From contig NC_021171.1 of the NCBI RefSeq assembly GCF_000242895.2, positions 248,001 to 312,000 on the forward strand: 64,000 nucleotides of DNA, in the 5' to 3' direction. The DNA is from Bacillus sp. 1NLA3E (GTDB lineage Bacteria > Bacillota > Bacilli > Bacillales > Cytobacillaceae). The stretch's first letter is position 1, and each line of letters starts with the position of its first letter. A program made the position numbers and the translations under genes. Below are positions 32,802 through 41,020 of this stretch, piece after piece. Below the pieces are notes generated by a model. It was not told the DNA's origin. It was given only the letters and a program-made list of their open reading frames with translations, and made no database searches.

Positions 32802-33272
32802 TTATCTCACCCAAGATGGTGTAACTGCATGACCAAAATAATCCCCAGATGCTGCCCAGTAGAAATCTACCCAAATAAGAGTTGGAGCTCCTATTTTTGG
32901 AACATTGCTGAATTCACGTGACTTTACCTCATACATCAAAAAATTTCCGTTTAGCCAACGATCTTTTACCCAGCTTGTCCCATTCCATCTCAGTAAAAAT
33001 GCATCATAATAAATGAGTCCTCCTGGATTATACATACTCCCCGGAATCCAGCTTTCTATTGAAAAATAAACATTCGAAGCATCGTCAGTATCACTCACTT
33101 TAAAGGCATAGTCATATAAAGCACCAGTATTTTGCGAATAAGCTACAAATGTAGTACTTCCTCGCCAGGTTGCTGCTGAAGCTTTTCCAGATGGCCCAAA
33201 TCCTACAAAAGTTACAACTGTAAGTGCAATAACCATCATGGTAATCATATTTTTCTGGAATTTGTTTTTCAT
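32802..33272 (-). CDS. Secreted protein of unknown function, 156 aa
   Basis: ATG 33272 follows AAAAGGAGGAAAAATTT. A signal peptide (MKNKFQKNMITMMVIALTVV to about residue 33, ASA|ATW) precedes a beta-rich, tryptophan/tyrosine-rich mature part with no cysteine. It is transcribed opposite to the lysis genes, so it is probably a lysogenic-conversion gene. No family is recognised. Confidence 0.65.
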   Translation of the reverse strand: MKNKFQKNMITMMVIALTVVTFVGFGPSGKASAATWRGSTTFVAYSQNTGALYDYAFKVSDTDDASNVYFSIESWIPGSMYNPGGLIYYDAFLLRWNGTSWVKDRWLNGNFLMYEVKSREFSNVPKIGAPTLIWVDFYWAASGDYFGHAVTPSWVR

Positions 33273-33496
33273 AAATTTTTCCTCCTTTTCCATACTTTAA
33301 TATATTAATTGTATAATAAGGTAAAGTAAACAAAAAATTGGAAAATACGTATATGTTTGAAGAACTTTTACTGTTTATAAAAAAAGAAAAATAATTCAAA
33401 AATAAGAATAAAGAATAATTACTATTTTACATTAAAAATAGTACATAGAGTTTTACTAATAATGTCAATTCTAGTAACCACTATTCTTCCTTCCTC

Positions 33497-33547
33497 CTAG
33501 AAGGGCAAATCATCTGGTGGCATCGGTTCCTTAATCCTGCCATTCAT
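33497..33547 (-). pseudogene. Remnant of the SOS-cassette gene found at 38.1-38.3 kb
   Basis: A 16-codon frame ends MPPDDLPF*, matching the MPIVVDDLPF* end of the intact gene at 38095-38337. It lies at the same distance and orientation from the same SOS-type motif. The body of the gene has been lost. Confidence 0.55.
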
Positions 33548-33551
33548 TATG

Positions 33552-33565
33552 CAAACAAATGTTCT
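33552..33565. promoter_or_regulatory. LexA/DinR (SOS)-type box
   Basis: CAAACAAATGTTCT fits GAAC-N4-GTTC with one mismatch. A second half-site (ACGTTCG) follows about 25 bases later. The identical box occurs at 38366. It probably controls divergent UvrX-neighbourhood genes, now decayed here. Confidence 0.55.
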
Positions 33566-33812
33566 TAATTGCGCCGGAAATAAAATATACGTTCGTGTAC
33601 GATTGGAGAAAAGGAGGTCTGATTGATGAATGTTTCGCTGAGAAGAGCATTTGAGTATAGCAATGCCAAAATAAAAGCCCTTCTCACTCGAGAGGGGCTT
33701 TTGTTATTATGTAACAATTTTGAATATTTTAGGGATTTTTGTAAAAATATGTATTTATTTTGTTATTAATATTGTATTCTTAAATGGTATCTAATATAAA
33801 GGAGGAATAGAT
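33566..33812. other. Gene-poor stretch with decayed divergent gene and terminator
   Basis: A good ribosome site (AAAGGAGGTCTG) precedes an ATG at 33626 whose frame runs only a few dozen codons into a terminator hairpin (33674-33706), so it is a truncated relic. The rest is AT-rich and carries the promoter and ribosome site of the M23 peptidase gene. Confidence 0.5.
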
Positions 33813-34832
33813 TTGAAGTTAAAAAGTTTAAAAGTACTGGTAACTCTTAGTCTCTTAGTTATTGGATTATTGGGTTTTAGAACGACTTCAACACAAGCTG
33901 CATCATCTTTTATTATGCCAACAACAGGTACAATCACACAACAATTTATACCAGGAGTACACTTTGGAATTGATATTGCAAATGGTGGATCGTCAGTTGC
34001 AGTAAATGCATCAGCAACAGGGACAGTTTCAAGGTCATACTATTCTTCCAGCTATGGTGAAGTAGTATTTATCAAGCATACAATCAGTGGAGTTAATTAT
34101 GAAACCGTTTACGCCCATATGAAAAGCGGTTCAAGAACGGTTTCTGTTGGTCAGACTGTACAACAAGGCCAACGCCTTGGATATATGGGGAGTACAGGAG
34201 ATTCCACGGGTCAACATTTGCATTTTGAACTACATTTAGGTAGTTGGAATGATGCAAAATCAAATGCAGTAAATCCTTTAAATTATATAGGATCTACACA
34301 AAGTCAAATCTATGGTATTACGGTTGATGATATTAGTTTAGCAAAAGCACAGCAGTTAGTTCCTAATCTTCAAAAACAGTACTCTGGTATACTTGCTGCT
34401 GATTTAATTTATGGAATGTCAGATGGTATTGGATATAAGATAATTATAAAGGGAATCAACCATCAACAAGCTGTACAGATTGTTCCTCGAGCTCAATATC
34501 TTACATCAGGACAAGTACCGAATTATGACACAAGTCTAACTTACGGAGTACAAATAGGACCAAGCCCAATTAACGACAATACTGCTTATGAAGTACATGT
34601 AACAGGTATTAGGACACTCCAAGAAGCTCAAAACTTAGTTCCGCAGTTCCAAAGTGAATTCGCTTGGGCTGTATTAGCCACTAGAGTACGCGGTGAGTTA
34701 AAATCAAATGGCTTGTATAAAGTAGTATTGGAAGGATTTACACTGCAACAAGCTCAAGTAGTTAGAAATGAAATTGCTGCGCAAAATCCTGATATTCCAA
34801 ATGGTAATGTATATGGTTATATCCTCAATTAA
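33813..34832 (+). CDS. Secreted M23 (LytM) endopeptidase with C-terminal repeats
   Basis: 339 residues, TTG start after GGAGGAATAGA. A signal peptide (about 1-30, ending TQAAS) precedes an M23 domain with the zinc ligands HFGIDIA and HLHFELH, so it should cleave peptidoglycan cross-bridges. The C-terminal half has three SPOR-like repeats of about 55-60 residues (ISLAKAQQLVPNLQKQYSG, RTLQEAQNLVPQFQSEFAW). Lying outside the lysis operon with its own promoter space, it may be expressed in the lysogen. Confidence 0.82.
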   Translation: MKLKSLKVLVTLSLLVIGLLGFRTTSTQAASSFIMPTTGTITQQFIPGVHFGIDIANGGSSVAVNASATGTVSRSYYSSSYGEVVFIKHTISGVNYETVYAHMKSGSRTVSVGQTVQQGQRLGYMGSTGDSTGQHLHFELHLGSWNDAKSNAVNPLNYIGSTQSQIYGITVDDISLAKAQQLVPNLQKQYSGILAADLIYGMSDGIGYKIIIKGINHQQAVQIVPRAQYLTSGQVPNYDTSLTYGVQIGPSPINDNTAYEVHVTGIRTLQEAQNLVPQFQSEFAWAVLATRVRGELKSNGLYKVVLEGFTLQQAQVVRNEIAAQNPDIPNGNVYGYILN

Positions 34833-34850
34833 TAGTAAAATAAAAAAGCA

Positions 34851-34885
34851 AAAGCCCTTCTCTTAATTGAGAGGGGTTTAATTTT
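34851..34885 (+). terminator. Terminator after the M23 gene
   Basis: AGCCCTTCTC/GAGAGGGGTTT stem followed by a T-rich run. A member of the recurring hairpin family in this arm. Confidence 0.65.
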
Positions 34886-34901
34886 ACTTTTGTATTTTCT
34901 G

Positions 34902-35459
34902 TTAAATACTATCGTTAAAATAGTCTATATAATTCCACGCTGTTGGATTTTCTAGAGCATACTTTTCATATAAGTAATTATCTTTGAGTGAAAATAATTT
35001 ACCATTCCGGTCTATTCTCCAACAATTTCCATATGTATCTGTAAATGCAAGTTCTAATCCAAAGGAAATATTCATTCCTCCTTCTAAAAATCCAAAGTCT
35101 TTAACAAATTTACCAGGAGGAACTTTTTGAAACACCAAATAAGGATAGAGAGGAGTACTACTAAATTGGTCATTCATTTTCATAGCTTGTTCTCCATCTC
35201 CCGTTGCAGCACCAGTTATTGCAACAGCTATTACAAAAACATTGTAAATAGGAGTATTTGAAATGTTTTGAAGTATGATTTGACTTTCCTTTCCTCCTCC
35301 TATTATCCAAGCGGAAATGTTTCTTGCTTGAAGTTCTTTTTTTTCTTTTGAGTCTTGTTTGTTTTTTTGAATTAGATTTCGCACACTTAATGCAGCAATG
35401 CCTACTGAAATAACGGCCGAAGATGCAGAAATATAAGGCGGTAATAAACTTAAGTCCAT
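34902..35459 (-). CDS. Membrane-anchored hypothetical protein, 185 aa
   Basis: One N-terminal membrane helix (about 8-26, ISASSAVISVGIAALSV) followed by a basic coiled stretch and a soluble domain of about 130 residues (AWIIGGGKESQIILQNISNT). This single-anchor plus beta domain layout occurs in many small accessory proteins. No function can be assigned. AGGGAGATTCAAAT precedes the start. Confidence 0.6.
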   Translation of the reverse strand: MDLSLLPPYISASSAVISVGIAALSVRNLIQKNKQDSKEKKELQARNISAWIIGGGKESQIILQNISNTPIYNVFVIAVAITGAATGDGEQAMKMNDQFSSTPLYPYLVFQKVPPGKFVKDFGFLEGGMNISFGLELAFTDTYGNCWRIDRNGKLFSLKDNYLYEKYALENPTAWNYIDYFNDSI

Positions 35460-35564
35460 ATTTGAATCTCCCTCTTAACATCTTTAAAGATTTTTACCTC
35501 AATTTTATCTGGGTAATGGTTAATAATACTCCCTATCATCTAATTGTTCTCTCCATATGCGAAA

Positions 35565-35765
35565 TTAAAGTGGATCAATAGTAAACATAGTAAAAGCGCC
35601 TAAGATGGATCCCAGAGTAAATCCTTCCTTACTCCGAAATATGAACGAAGCAATTACTTAAGGAATTAATACCCATAGAACATCTGTAGAATTTAAAAAG
35701 ATCTTCATTATTGGAAGAAAACCATCCAACATAGTTTTCAATATTGCTAGGCTAGAAAGTTCCAT
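35565..35765 (-). pseudogene. Small membrane protein gene interrupted by a stop codon
   Basis: From ATG 35765 the frame reads two hydrophobic segments (FLPIMKIFLNSTDVLWVLIP, then ASFIFRSKEGFTLGSILGAF) separated by one in-frame TAA at 35658-35660. The unit ends at 35565. A good GAGGTG lies upstream. The intact ancestor would be a 66-residue, two-helix protein. Confidence 0.55.
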
Positions 35766-35928
35766 TAAAAATCACCTCGTTTCAATGTGAAATATAGTGT
35801 TTCTGTTTCTTATACGTTTCAATACAGGTGGAGATTCAAGGCAATAATCAATATTTCGAATCTTTTGTGTCCAAAAAGGATATTTCTTCCAAGGGTTAGA
35901 ATTATAGCAACAAGGAGGGATTTATCAA

Positions 35929-36123
35929 ATGATTAAACCGCATTGCCCTGTTTGTCTTGTTGAGATGCAAAGAGAAGATCGTGTGAAAATGGATTCGATG
36001 TTTCATAGCATTTCTCACGCAGAATGTTTTAATTATGAGGACGAATTCATATTAGACGAAGGTACATTTGAGGAAATAGCCGTTAAATACCCGGAGTATT
36101 GCGAAGAATTTTTATCAGTATAA
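35929..36123 (+). CDS. Small possible zinc-binding protein, 64 aa
   Basis: AAGGAGGGATTTATCAA precedes ATG 35929. CPVC near the N terminus with a later HAEC suggests a CxxC...HxxC zinc site. The rest is acidic. Its stop is followed by a shared-family terminator. Function unknown. Confidence 0.6.
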   Translation: MIKPHCPVCLVEMQREDRVKMDSMFHSISHAECFNYEDEFILDEGTFEEIAVKYPEYCEEFLSV

Positions 36124-36125
36124 AA

Positions 36126-36160
36126 AAATGCCCTTCTCATTCGAGAGGGGCTTTGTCCTC
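36126..36160. terminator. Terminator, shared hairpin family
   Basis: GCCCTTCTCATTCGAGAGGGGC followed by TTTG. It also forms the last codons of the AbrB-like fragment on the other strand. Confidence 0.65.
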
Positions 36161-36274
36161 TAAATAAATATCCAGTGGATCATCGGTATTCATATTTAAT
36201 GATTTTCTCAACCCTAAGGGAATAACAAAACTTCCAATATCACCTATTCGCCTTACAATCCTAGTACCTTTCAT
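36137..36274 (-). pseudogene. AbrB/SpoVT-type DNA-binding domain, truncated
   Basis: MKGTRIVRRIGDIGSFVIPL and GLRKSLNMNTDDPLDIYLED follow the AbrB swapped-hairpin domain closely (compare the family's GIVRRIDDLGRVVIPKEIRR). The frame stops after 45 residues inside the terminator hairpin, so any C-terminal part is missing. The DNA-binding domain alone could still dimerise. Probably a decayed transition-state-type regulator. Confidence 0.6.
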
Positions 36275-36389
36275 ATTAATCCAACTTTCCAGTGTTTTCC
36301 TAATTCATTTAAATAAAAGATGGAAATATCCTTGTGTAGACTTTGTGAAATAATAAAAAATCCCTTCTCAAAATGAGAAGGGATTTCTA

Positions 36390-36545
36390 TCATTTTGGTC
36401 TTATGTTGAAACTTTTTAAAGTGTTTTCAGCCATTTTTTTTGCTAATGCGGTTGGATCTTCGTACAGTTTTTTCATTGAGTTTCTTTCTATTGTGTTAGG
36501 TATCAATCTTTTCTCAAGATTTTTCTCAAGGAGAAGCTGGTTCAT
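36390..36545 (-). CDS. 51-aa protein coupled to the proteasome-like hydrolase
   Basis: ATG 36545 lies one base after the stop of the Ntn hydrolase gene. Its ribosome site AGGAGG is the last two sense codons of that gene (Arg-Arg), so the two are translationally coupled. The product begins MNQLLLEKNLEKRLIPNTIE and is basic and helical, ending TLKSFNIRPK. It could be a substrate, partner or adaptor. No family is recognised. Confidence 0.65.
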   Translation of the reverse strand: MNQLLLEKNLEKRLIPNTIERNSMKKLYEDPTALAKKMAENTLKSFNIRPK

Positions 36546-36546
36546 T

Positions 36547-37839
36547 TTAATCCCTCCTAAAATAGTTTTGAGCAAATTGTTGATTTAATTCCTGTTTGAA
36601 GTAATGTTTTCGTTTTATCCAAATCAGTCCATCACCCTTGGTAATAACCGCAACATCAACTGGCCCACCAACGGTTTCTAAACTAGAGGAAACCCTTCTT
36701 TTAAAAGAAGTTAAGTTTACTAGAGATTCTGCCATTTCAGCCAATTCATCCTTAGGTAATGAGTTTACTATATTTAAAATAGGGGTGGTAAAATGTTCTT
36801 GTTTATATTGATCTAAACTTTGGTTAAATTTATCAAAAATATTCATTAATTGATCATCAATAATTTTAATGAGTTCTGGAGAATCTTTCGGATTTTTAAG
36901 ATTATCTAGCAATTGTTCTACAATAACATTTGATAAGTTTTTAAAAATGTTCCCAAGATAATTTGAAGAAATCCCTTCTATTTCTGGGTTTATCCCTCTA
37001 ACAAAGGTATGGACCATGTCATCTTGGGCGAAGGGAACAATTGCTGCTGTGAAGTCGGTACCAACAACTCTCTGTGTGGTTAATTGGTACTTTAACTTGT
37101 TATTTATTCTTCCATCAATATTATAAGCGAATAATGATGGATAAAGCTCTTGTTCTCCAAAACCTGCTATTACAATTCCAGATGTTGATCTGGAGAATTG
37201 TTTGATTAAATTGTTTGCAACAATATATTTTAAATTGGTAATCAGGTGTTCTGAAAAAATCATATTTTCGAAGGTTTCTATAATTATTTTTTCAATTTGA
37301 TCACCGTACTTTTCAATGATCTGCCGATAATCTTGATCATCAAAGCCATTTATGAAATTTTTATTGTCACAATCCATCAACAGTTCATCTAAATATGTAT
37401 TTGCAACTGCATTTAATTCGTCTTCAGTACTATCTGGTTTTTCATTGACACGCGCTTTCAGTTTTCCGAGGATAGTATCAAAAGCGGATGATACACTCTC
37501 AGTTATTAAATTGAGGATAAATTTATACTCTTCTACCTCGGATGTTAATTCCATGTAGTTATTACCTTTAAGGAAGTGCAGAAAGTCATATGAATATTCT
37601 TCTACAGTAGGAAAGGTTTTTACATCTAAAGATTGTCTGTAAACTTTTATTATGGTTTCCCAAGGAACACGAAGGAACTCTGCATTACCATAAATCATTA
37701 TTCCTACAGGATGAAACTTGGAAAGAGTAAAAAGTTTATTAGCAGAATTATAAATTTTTGTGCCGCTACCTATAGTAACAGCGCTATCAGCAGCCATTGC
37801 AACACCAATTGTGTTCATAACACATATTTCTGCTGTCAT
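36547..37839 (-). CDS. Proteasome-like Ntn-hydrolase, 430 aa
   Basis: After removal of the initiator Met the protein starts with Thr1. Asp17 (GVAMAADSAVT) and Lys34 (IYNSANKLFTL) fall where proteasome beta subunits have their catalytic Asp17 and Lys33, and PVGIMIYGNAEFL matches the next strand. The middle (about 95-300) is a large helical insertion, and the final strand region (VDVAVITKGDGLIWI) closes the fold. Length is twice that of HslV. It forms a tight operon with a 51-residue protein. A protease/defence role is inferred. Confidence 0.7.
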   Translation of the reverse strand: MTAEICVMNTIGVAMAADSAVTIGSGTKIYNSANKLFTLSKFHPVGIMIYGNAEFLRVPWETIIKVYRQSLDVKTFPTVEEYSYDFLHFLKGNNYMELTSEVEEYKFILNLITESVSSAFDTILGKLKARVNEKPDSTEDELNAVANTYLDELLMDCDNKNFINGFDDQDYRQIIEKYGDQIEKIIIETFENMIFSEHLITNLKYIVANNLIKQFSRSTSGIVIAGFGEQELYPSLFAYNIDGRINNKLKYQLTTQRVVGTDFTAAIVPFAQDDMVHTFVRGINPEIEGISSNYLGNIFKNLSNVIVEQLLDNLKNPKDSPELIKIIDDQLMNIFDKFNQSLDQYKQEHFTTPILNIVNSLPKDELAEMAESLVNLTSFKRRVSSSLETVGGPVDVAVITKGDGLIWIKRKHYFKQELNQQFAQNYFRRD

Positions 37840-38094
37840 TTTAATTTACACCTTCTTATCTACATAATATATTATTTCCTTAATGTTTTGAATATTCCTG
37901 CTTATTATTTTGTGAAAAATTGAATTTATTTCTCTAAATCGAAGGGATGAGTATTTTAACAATTTGTTCTAAACTCATTCACGATTAAAAATATTATAAT
38001 CCACCTTTCTATCGTTAGAAGATGTATTTGACAGAAACAGATTTATTCCTTGTGTTTTTTCTGTGAATTAAAAAAACCTCTCTCAATGGAGGGG

Positions 38095-38337
38095 CTAAAA
38101 TGGCAAGTCATCAACTACTATCGGCATAAGCTGTTTAACAATTTCTGTTATGTCATTTTCCTCGTTCCATGTAACCTTTTCAATTATGGTTTTCCGGAAC
38201 CCGGTATCCATTTTTATTTGCTGGATCCACTCATAGGCTACGATCGGAGTATCCTCTTCTGATCTTACCTGAATTTTTCCACCTTGCATGGAGCGGGTTC
38301 CTTCTATATTTAAATGAACTGATAGGTTAACTCTCAT
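38095..38337 (-). CDS. SOS-cassette small protein, 80 aa
   Basis: ATG 38337 follows AAGGGGTGTGTTTT and is preferred to the upstream start at 38346. The product (MRVNLSVHLNIEGTRSMQGG onward, ending VVDDLPF) is a small soluble protein of the kind found beside UvrX/YolD genes. An SOS-type box lies 29 bases upstream of the start. A relic of the same gene is at 33.5 kb. Confidence 0.6.
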   Translation of the reverse strand: MRVNLSVHLNIEGTRSMQGGKIQVRSEEDTPIVAYEWIQQIKMDTGFRKTIIEKVTWNEENDITEIVKQLMPIVVDDLPF

Positions 38338-38365
38338 AAAACACACCCCTTATACTAATATTATA

Positions 38366-38379
38366 CAAACAAATGTTCT
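38366..38379. promoter_or_regulatory. LexA/DinR (SOS)-type box
   Basis: CAAACAAATGTTCT, identical to the box at 33552. It sits between the 80-residue gene and a divergent start (AAAGGAG at 38423 and ATG 38438) whose frame stops after six codons. Damage-inducible control is inferred. Confidence 0.55.
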
Positions 38380-38439
38380 TAAATGACCATAAAAAAAACA
38401 TACATTCGCGTATAATTCTAATAAAGGAGACACGACGAT

Positions 38440-38776
38440 GAGGGGTATGCAGCTTTGAATTGTAGAATCTATTTGGATTTTATAAATAGTCAGTTTCAAT
38501 AATTAATTTAATAAAAAAATAACTGATGTTAATCGATTAGAGTATAGTAGGGTATGTATCTGGAAAGAATGTTATTTAATAATTTTAATCATTTTTTTAA
38601 AATGTTAAACATAGGATTTACAAAGACTAATTTAGATTATTGGAAAATTTATCAAACTTTATTCTTGTCAACTTAAATTTACTGTAGTATATTTTTATAT
38701 AAGATAAAAAAGATTTTGCCTATTGATTTTTTTTGCTTTAGGTTAAAATTCAATTTTACCTTTTGGAGGAATAGTT
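38440..38776. other. AT-rich intergenic stretch, promoter of the SecB-like operon
   Basis: No coding potential. Near the end, TTGATT and TTAAAATT with about 15-17 bases between them could form the promoter of the three-gene operon that follows. TTTTGGAGG precedes its ATG. Confidence 0.4.
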
Positions 38777-39457
38777 ATGAGTATAAGAATGTGGTATGGT
38801 TTAAAAGAACAATTTAATCATAGTAATGAAATAAATAAGTGTTTAAATAATCTTTTAAGTCTATACAAGGATGCGCTTCATAACTATTTTCAGGTAAGCT
38901 ACTCCAAAGATTTTTTTGATTTTTTTACTCGAGTAAAGGAACAGAAATTAAAAAATCATGATAAATTGTTTGTAGAATGGCTTGAAAAAAATGGCATTGA
39001 ATCTTTTAAAATTTTAAATAATAATATTAAAGATAACCCACAATTAATTTCTTCTCTTGAATATGAGGAATTTTTGTTAATATCAGAAATGAGTATGGAG
39101 TATCCTGAGGATTTACGGGACTGCCTTATTTCAATATCTAATAATATTGATGGGTATATTAAGCCTATTTTGGAGACGTCATCTGCACTTGAATCTATTT
39201 ATAATTCTTTTACGGAACAGTTTTTTAATTCAGTACAAAGATCTTCTTTTAGACACGCAGAATGTTTTTCTTATATTCGGGAAACGATCAATGTATATGA
39301 TAAAAGACCAATAACTCTAAGTAGAGCATTAAGCGATACAGTATTTGATTCTATAACTGATTATAGTAAAAAAGTAGAATATAACAAAAATTTCGGAGAG
39401 AAAACAGGTTCTGCTTATAAAAAAGCAGAACCTATTTTTGTAGAGGAGAAAATATGA
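38777..39457 (+). CDS. First gene of SecB-like/nuclease operon, unknown protein, 226 aa
   Basis: Mostly helical, soluble, AT-rich gene with GGAGGAATAGTT before the ATG. Segments such as NDNIDGYIKP-like helices and a C-terminal EKTGSAYKKAEPIFVEEK give no family match. It overlaps the SecB-like gene by four bases (ATGA), so the three genes form a unit. It may be the sensor or client protein of the system. Confidence 0.65.
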   Translation: MSIRMWYGLKEQFNHSNEINKCLNNLLSLYKDALHNYFQVSYSKDFFDFFTRVKEQKLKNHDKLFVEWLEKNGIESFKILNNNIKDNPQLISSLEYEEFLLISEMSMEYPEDLRDCLISISNNIDGYIKPILETSSALESIYNSFTEQFFNSVQRSSFRHAECFSYIRETINVYDKRPITLSRALSDTVFDSITDYSKKVEYNKNFGEKTGSAYKKAEPIFVEEKI

Positions 39458-39897
39458 ATACATACGATTATTACAAATTAGCATTTAACAGCATTCAACT
39501 AGAGAAAGCACACTTAGAAAAAATGAAATGTATTAATAGAGGTTTAGATGGTATAGAAGATAATCAGCTTGAGATTAAATTAACAAGAAAAATTGATTTA
39601 ATTGATGATTCCAGAGCTGCAATTAGATTAAAAGCAATCGTAGGATTTGAAGAAGAAGGTCCTTTCCTGTTTGATATTGTATATTACGGTGAATGTGTTC
39701 TGTGTGATAAAAGCCAGAAAGAAAAGTTTGAAGAGTATTCTTATGATCAAATTGTACCTTTATTGTTACCCTATGTAAGGGAATGTGTTTCAAGTACTCT
39801 AGCACGAATGGAGTTGCCTATTTTCACCATTCCTATAATAGATGTAATTGGGTCAATAGAAGAAAACAAAGACAATAATAGTCTTAACAAGGAATAA
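39454..39897 (+). CDS. SecB-like chaperone, 147 aa
   Basis: Central strands (IRLKAIVGFEEEGPFLFDIV) and the C-terminal PYVRECVSSTLARMELPIFT then IPIIDV reproduce the SecB pattern ([21 protein letters not shown] followed by PVNF). Most Bacillaceae lack export SecB, and solitary SecB-like proteins elsewhere act as chaperones for toxin-antitoxin units. Here it is coupled to an unknown gene upstream and a predicted nuclease downstream, so a control role over that partner is likely. Confidence 0.75.
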   Translation: MNTYDYYKLAFNSIQLEKAHLEKMKCINRGLDGIEDNQLEIKLTRKIDLIDDSRAAIRLKAIVGFEEEGPFLFDIVYYGECVLCDKSQKEKFEEYSYDQIVPLLLPYVRECVSSTLARMELPIFTIPIIDVIGSIEENKDNNSLNKE

Positions 39898-39902
39898 GTC
39901 AT

Positions 39903-40637
39903 ATGAAGCATACAAAGAAAGCCACATTTATGAGAAAAGATGATGAATTACCAGAATATATGTTGGAAGCGGTAAAGAAAGTTTCGGACCATTTTAAAAT
40001 CAAAAGAGATAAGAATTATTTATATGCATTCTGTGGAATGTTTAAAAAATCTAAACATTGGAATCCTGAAAGAATTAGGGAAGATGTAGAAGCTTGGAAA
40101 GCTAGTTTTACTAAAAGTTTTCCACAAAGAAATAACATAGCAGAAATAATTAAAGAAGCATTTAGTAATTGCTCTTCTAAGGACGATATTAACGATTTAA
40201 GAGGGTATTTATTAGAAGCTTTATTAATTGGCTTAAAAGGAGGATTTAATGGCATAGACAAACCTGGAAGAAATTCTAGGGGATGGGGTGCTAAAGTTTA
40301 TTTAGAGTATGATGGTAAATCAAAAGGGGTTTATTATGAGTGCAGTGAGCATAAATTTGTAGGATGTTCTAATAGGTCCACAGTAGATTATGGAGAATGG
40401 GTTGGACGACATGGACAATTTTATGAATGTAAAGTGTCCCCTAAAAGAATCACCTGCAAGGAAATACAATATATGAAGCACCTAAAAAGTGAATTAGAAG
40501 ATAAAGAATTTAGTCATGAATTATCTTTTTTATGTGCTGAATCTAATCTTAATGTAAGGTTAAAATTAGAAGAATATAATCTTCGACCAGTTTTTAAGCC
40601 ATGTGGTTTAGAAGAGATATACTCAATGTTATCCTAA
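39903..40637 (+). CDS. Predicted PD-(D/E)xK nuclease, 244 aa
   Basis: The C-terminal half has the core STVDYGEW ... GQFYECKVSP, giving an Asp followed by ExK in the spacing of restriction-like nucleases, then ITCKEIQYMKHLKSEL. The N-terminal half is helical and basic and may bind nucleic acid. The gene starts five bases after the SecB-like gene and ends in a bidirectional terminator. It is probably the effector of a three-gene defence or toxin module. Confidence 0.7.
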   Translation: MKHTKKATFMRKDDELPEYMLEAVKKVSDHFKIKRDKNYLYAFCGMFKKSKHWNPERIREDVEAWKASFTKSFPQRNNIAEIIKEAFSNCSSKDDINDLRGYLLEALLIGLKGGFNGIDKPGRNSRGWGAKVYLEYDGKSKGVYYECSEHKFVGCSNRSTVDYGEWVGRHGQFYECKVSPKRITCKEIQYMKHLKSELEDKEFSHELSFLCAESNLNVRLKLEEYNLRPVFKPCGLEEIYSMLS

Positions 40638-40666
40638 AAAAGCTCACCAACTGGTGAGCTTTTTTA
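40636..40666. terminator. Bidirectional terminator of the SecB-like operon
   Basis: AAAAAAGCTCACC/GGTGAGCTTTTTT, a perfect stem flanked by A and T runs. Confidence 0.85.
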
Positions 40667-40743
40667 CTTCCATAAACTATCATAATCCATGTAATAATAC
40701 ATTTTAGGGCTTGCTGTACCTTAATAAATGTTGAAAAGTTAGG

Positions 40744-40888
40744 CTAATAATCTTTGTTACTACACATATTTGAAATTGTTGTTCGTCCTACGGAAGATTT
40801 TATAGCAAGCTCATTTTTTCATAATATCCTCTCTATCCATCCGTTTTCCAAATTTCGTTCGAGTTACTAAACCAAACAAAATATTCAC
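40744..40888 (-). pseudogene. Decayed XRE-type regulator fragment
   Basis: From GTG 40888 the minus strand reads TRTKFGKRMDREDIMKK, then after a frameshift ELAIKSSVGRTTISNMCSNK and a stop. This is the helix-turn-helix core of a phage regulator with one indel. Confidence 0.5.
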
Positions 40889-41020
40889 CACAATGATTTT
40901 TTTGTCACTTTTATCCCAATTTTCTGATTTAAAACCTATGGAACTTTCAGAATAGTGGACAAGCAGTAACCCATATTCTTTATCAAGGCGTCAATAGGCC
41001 TCATAAAGGATGGTGTGTAA

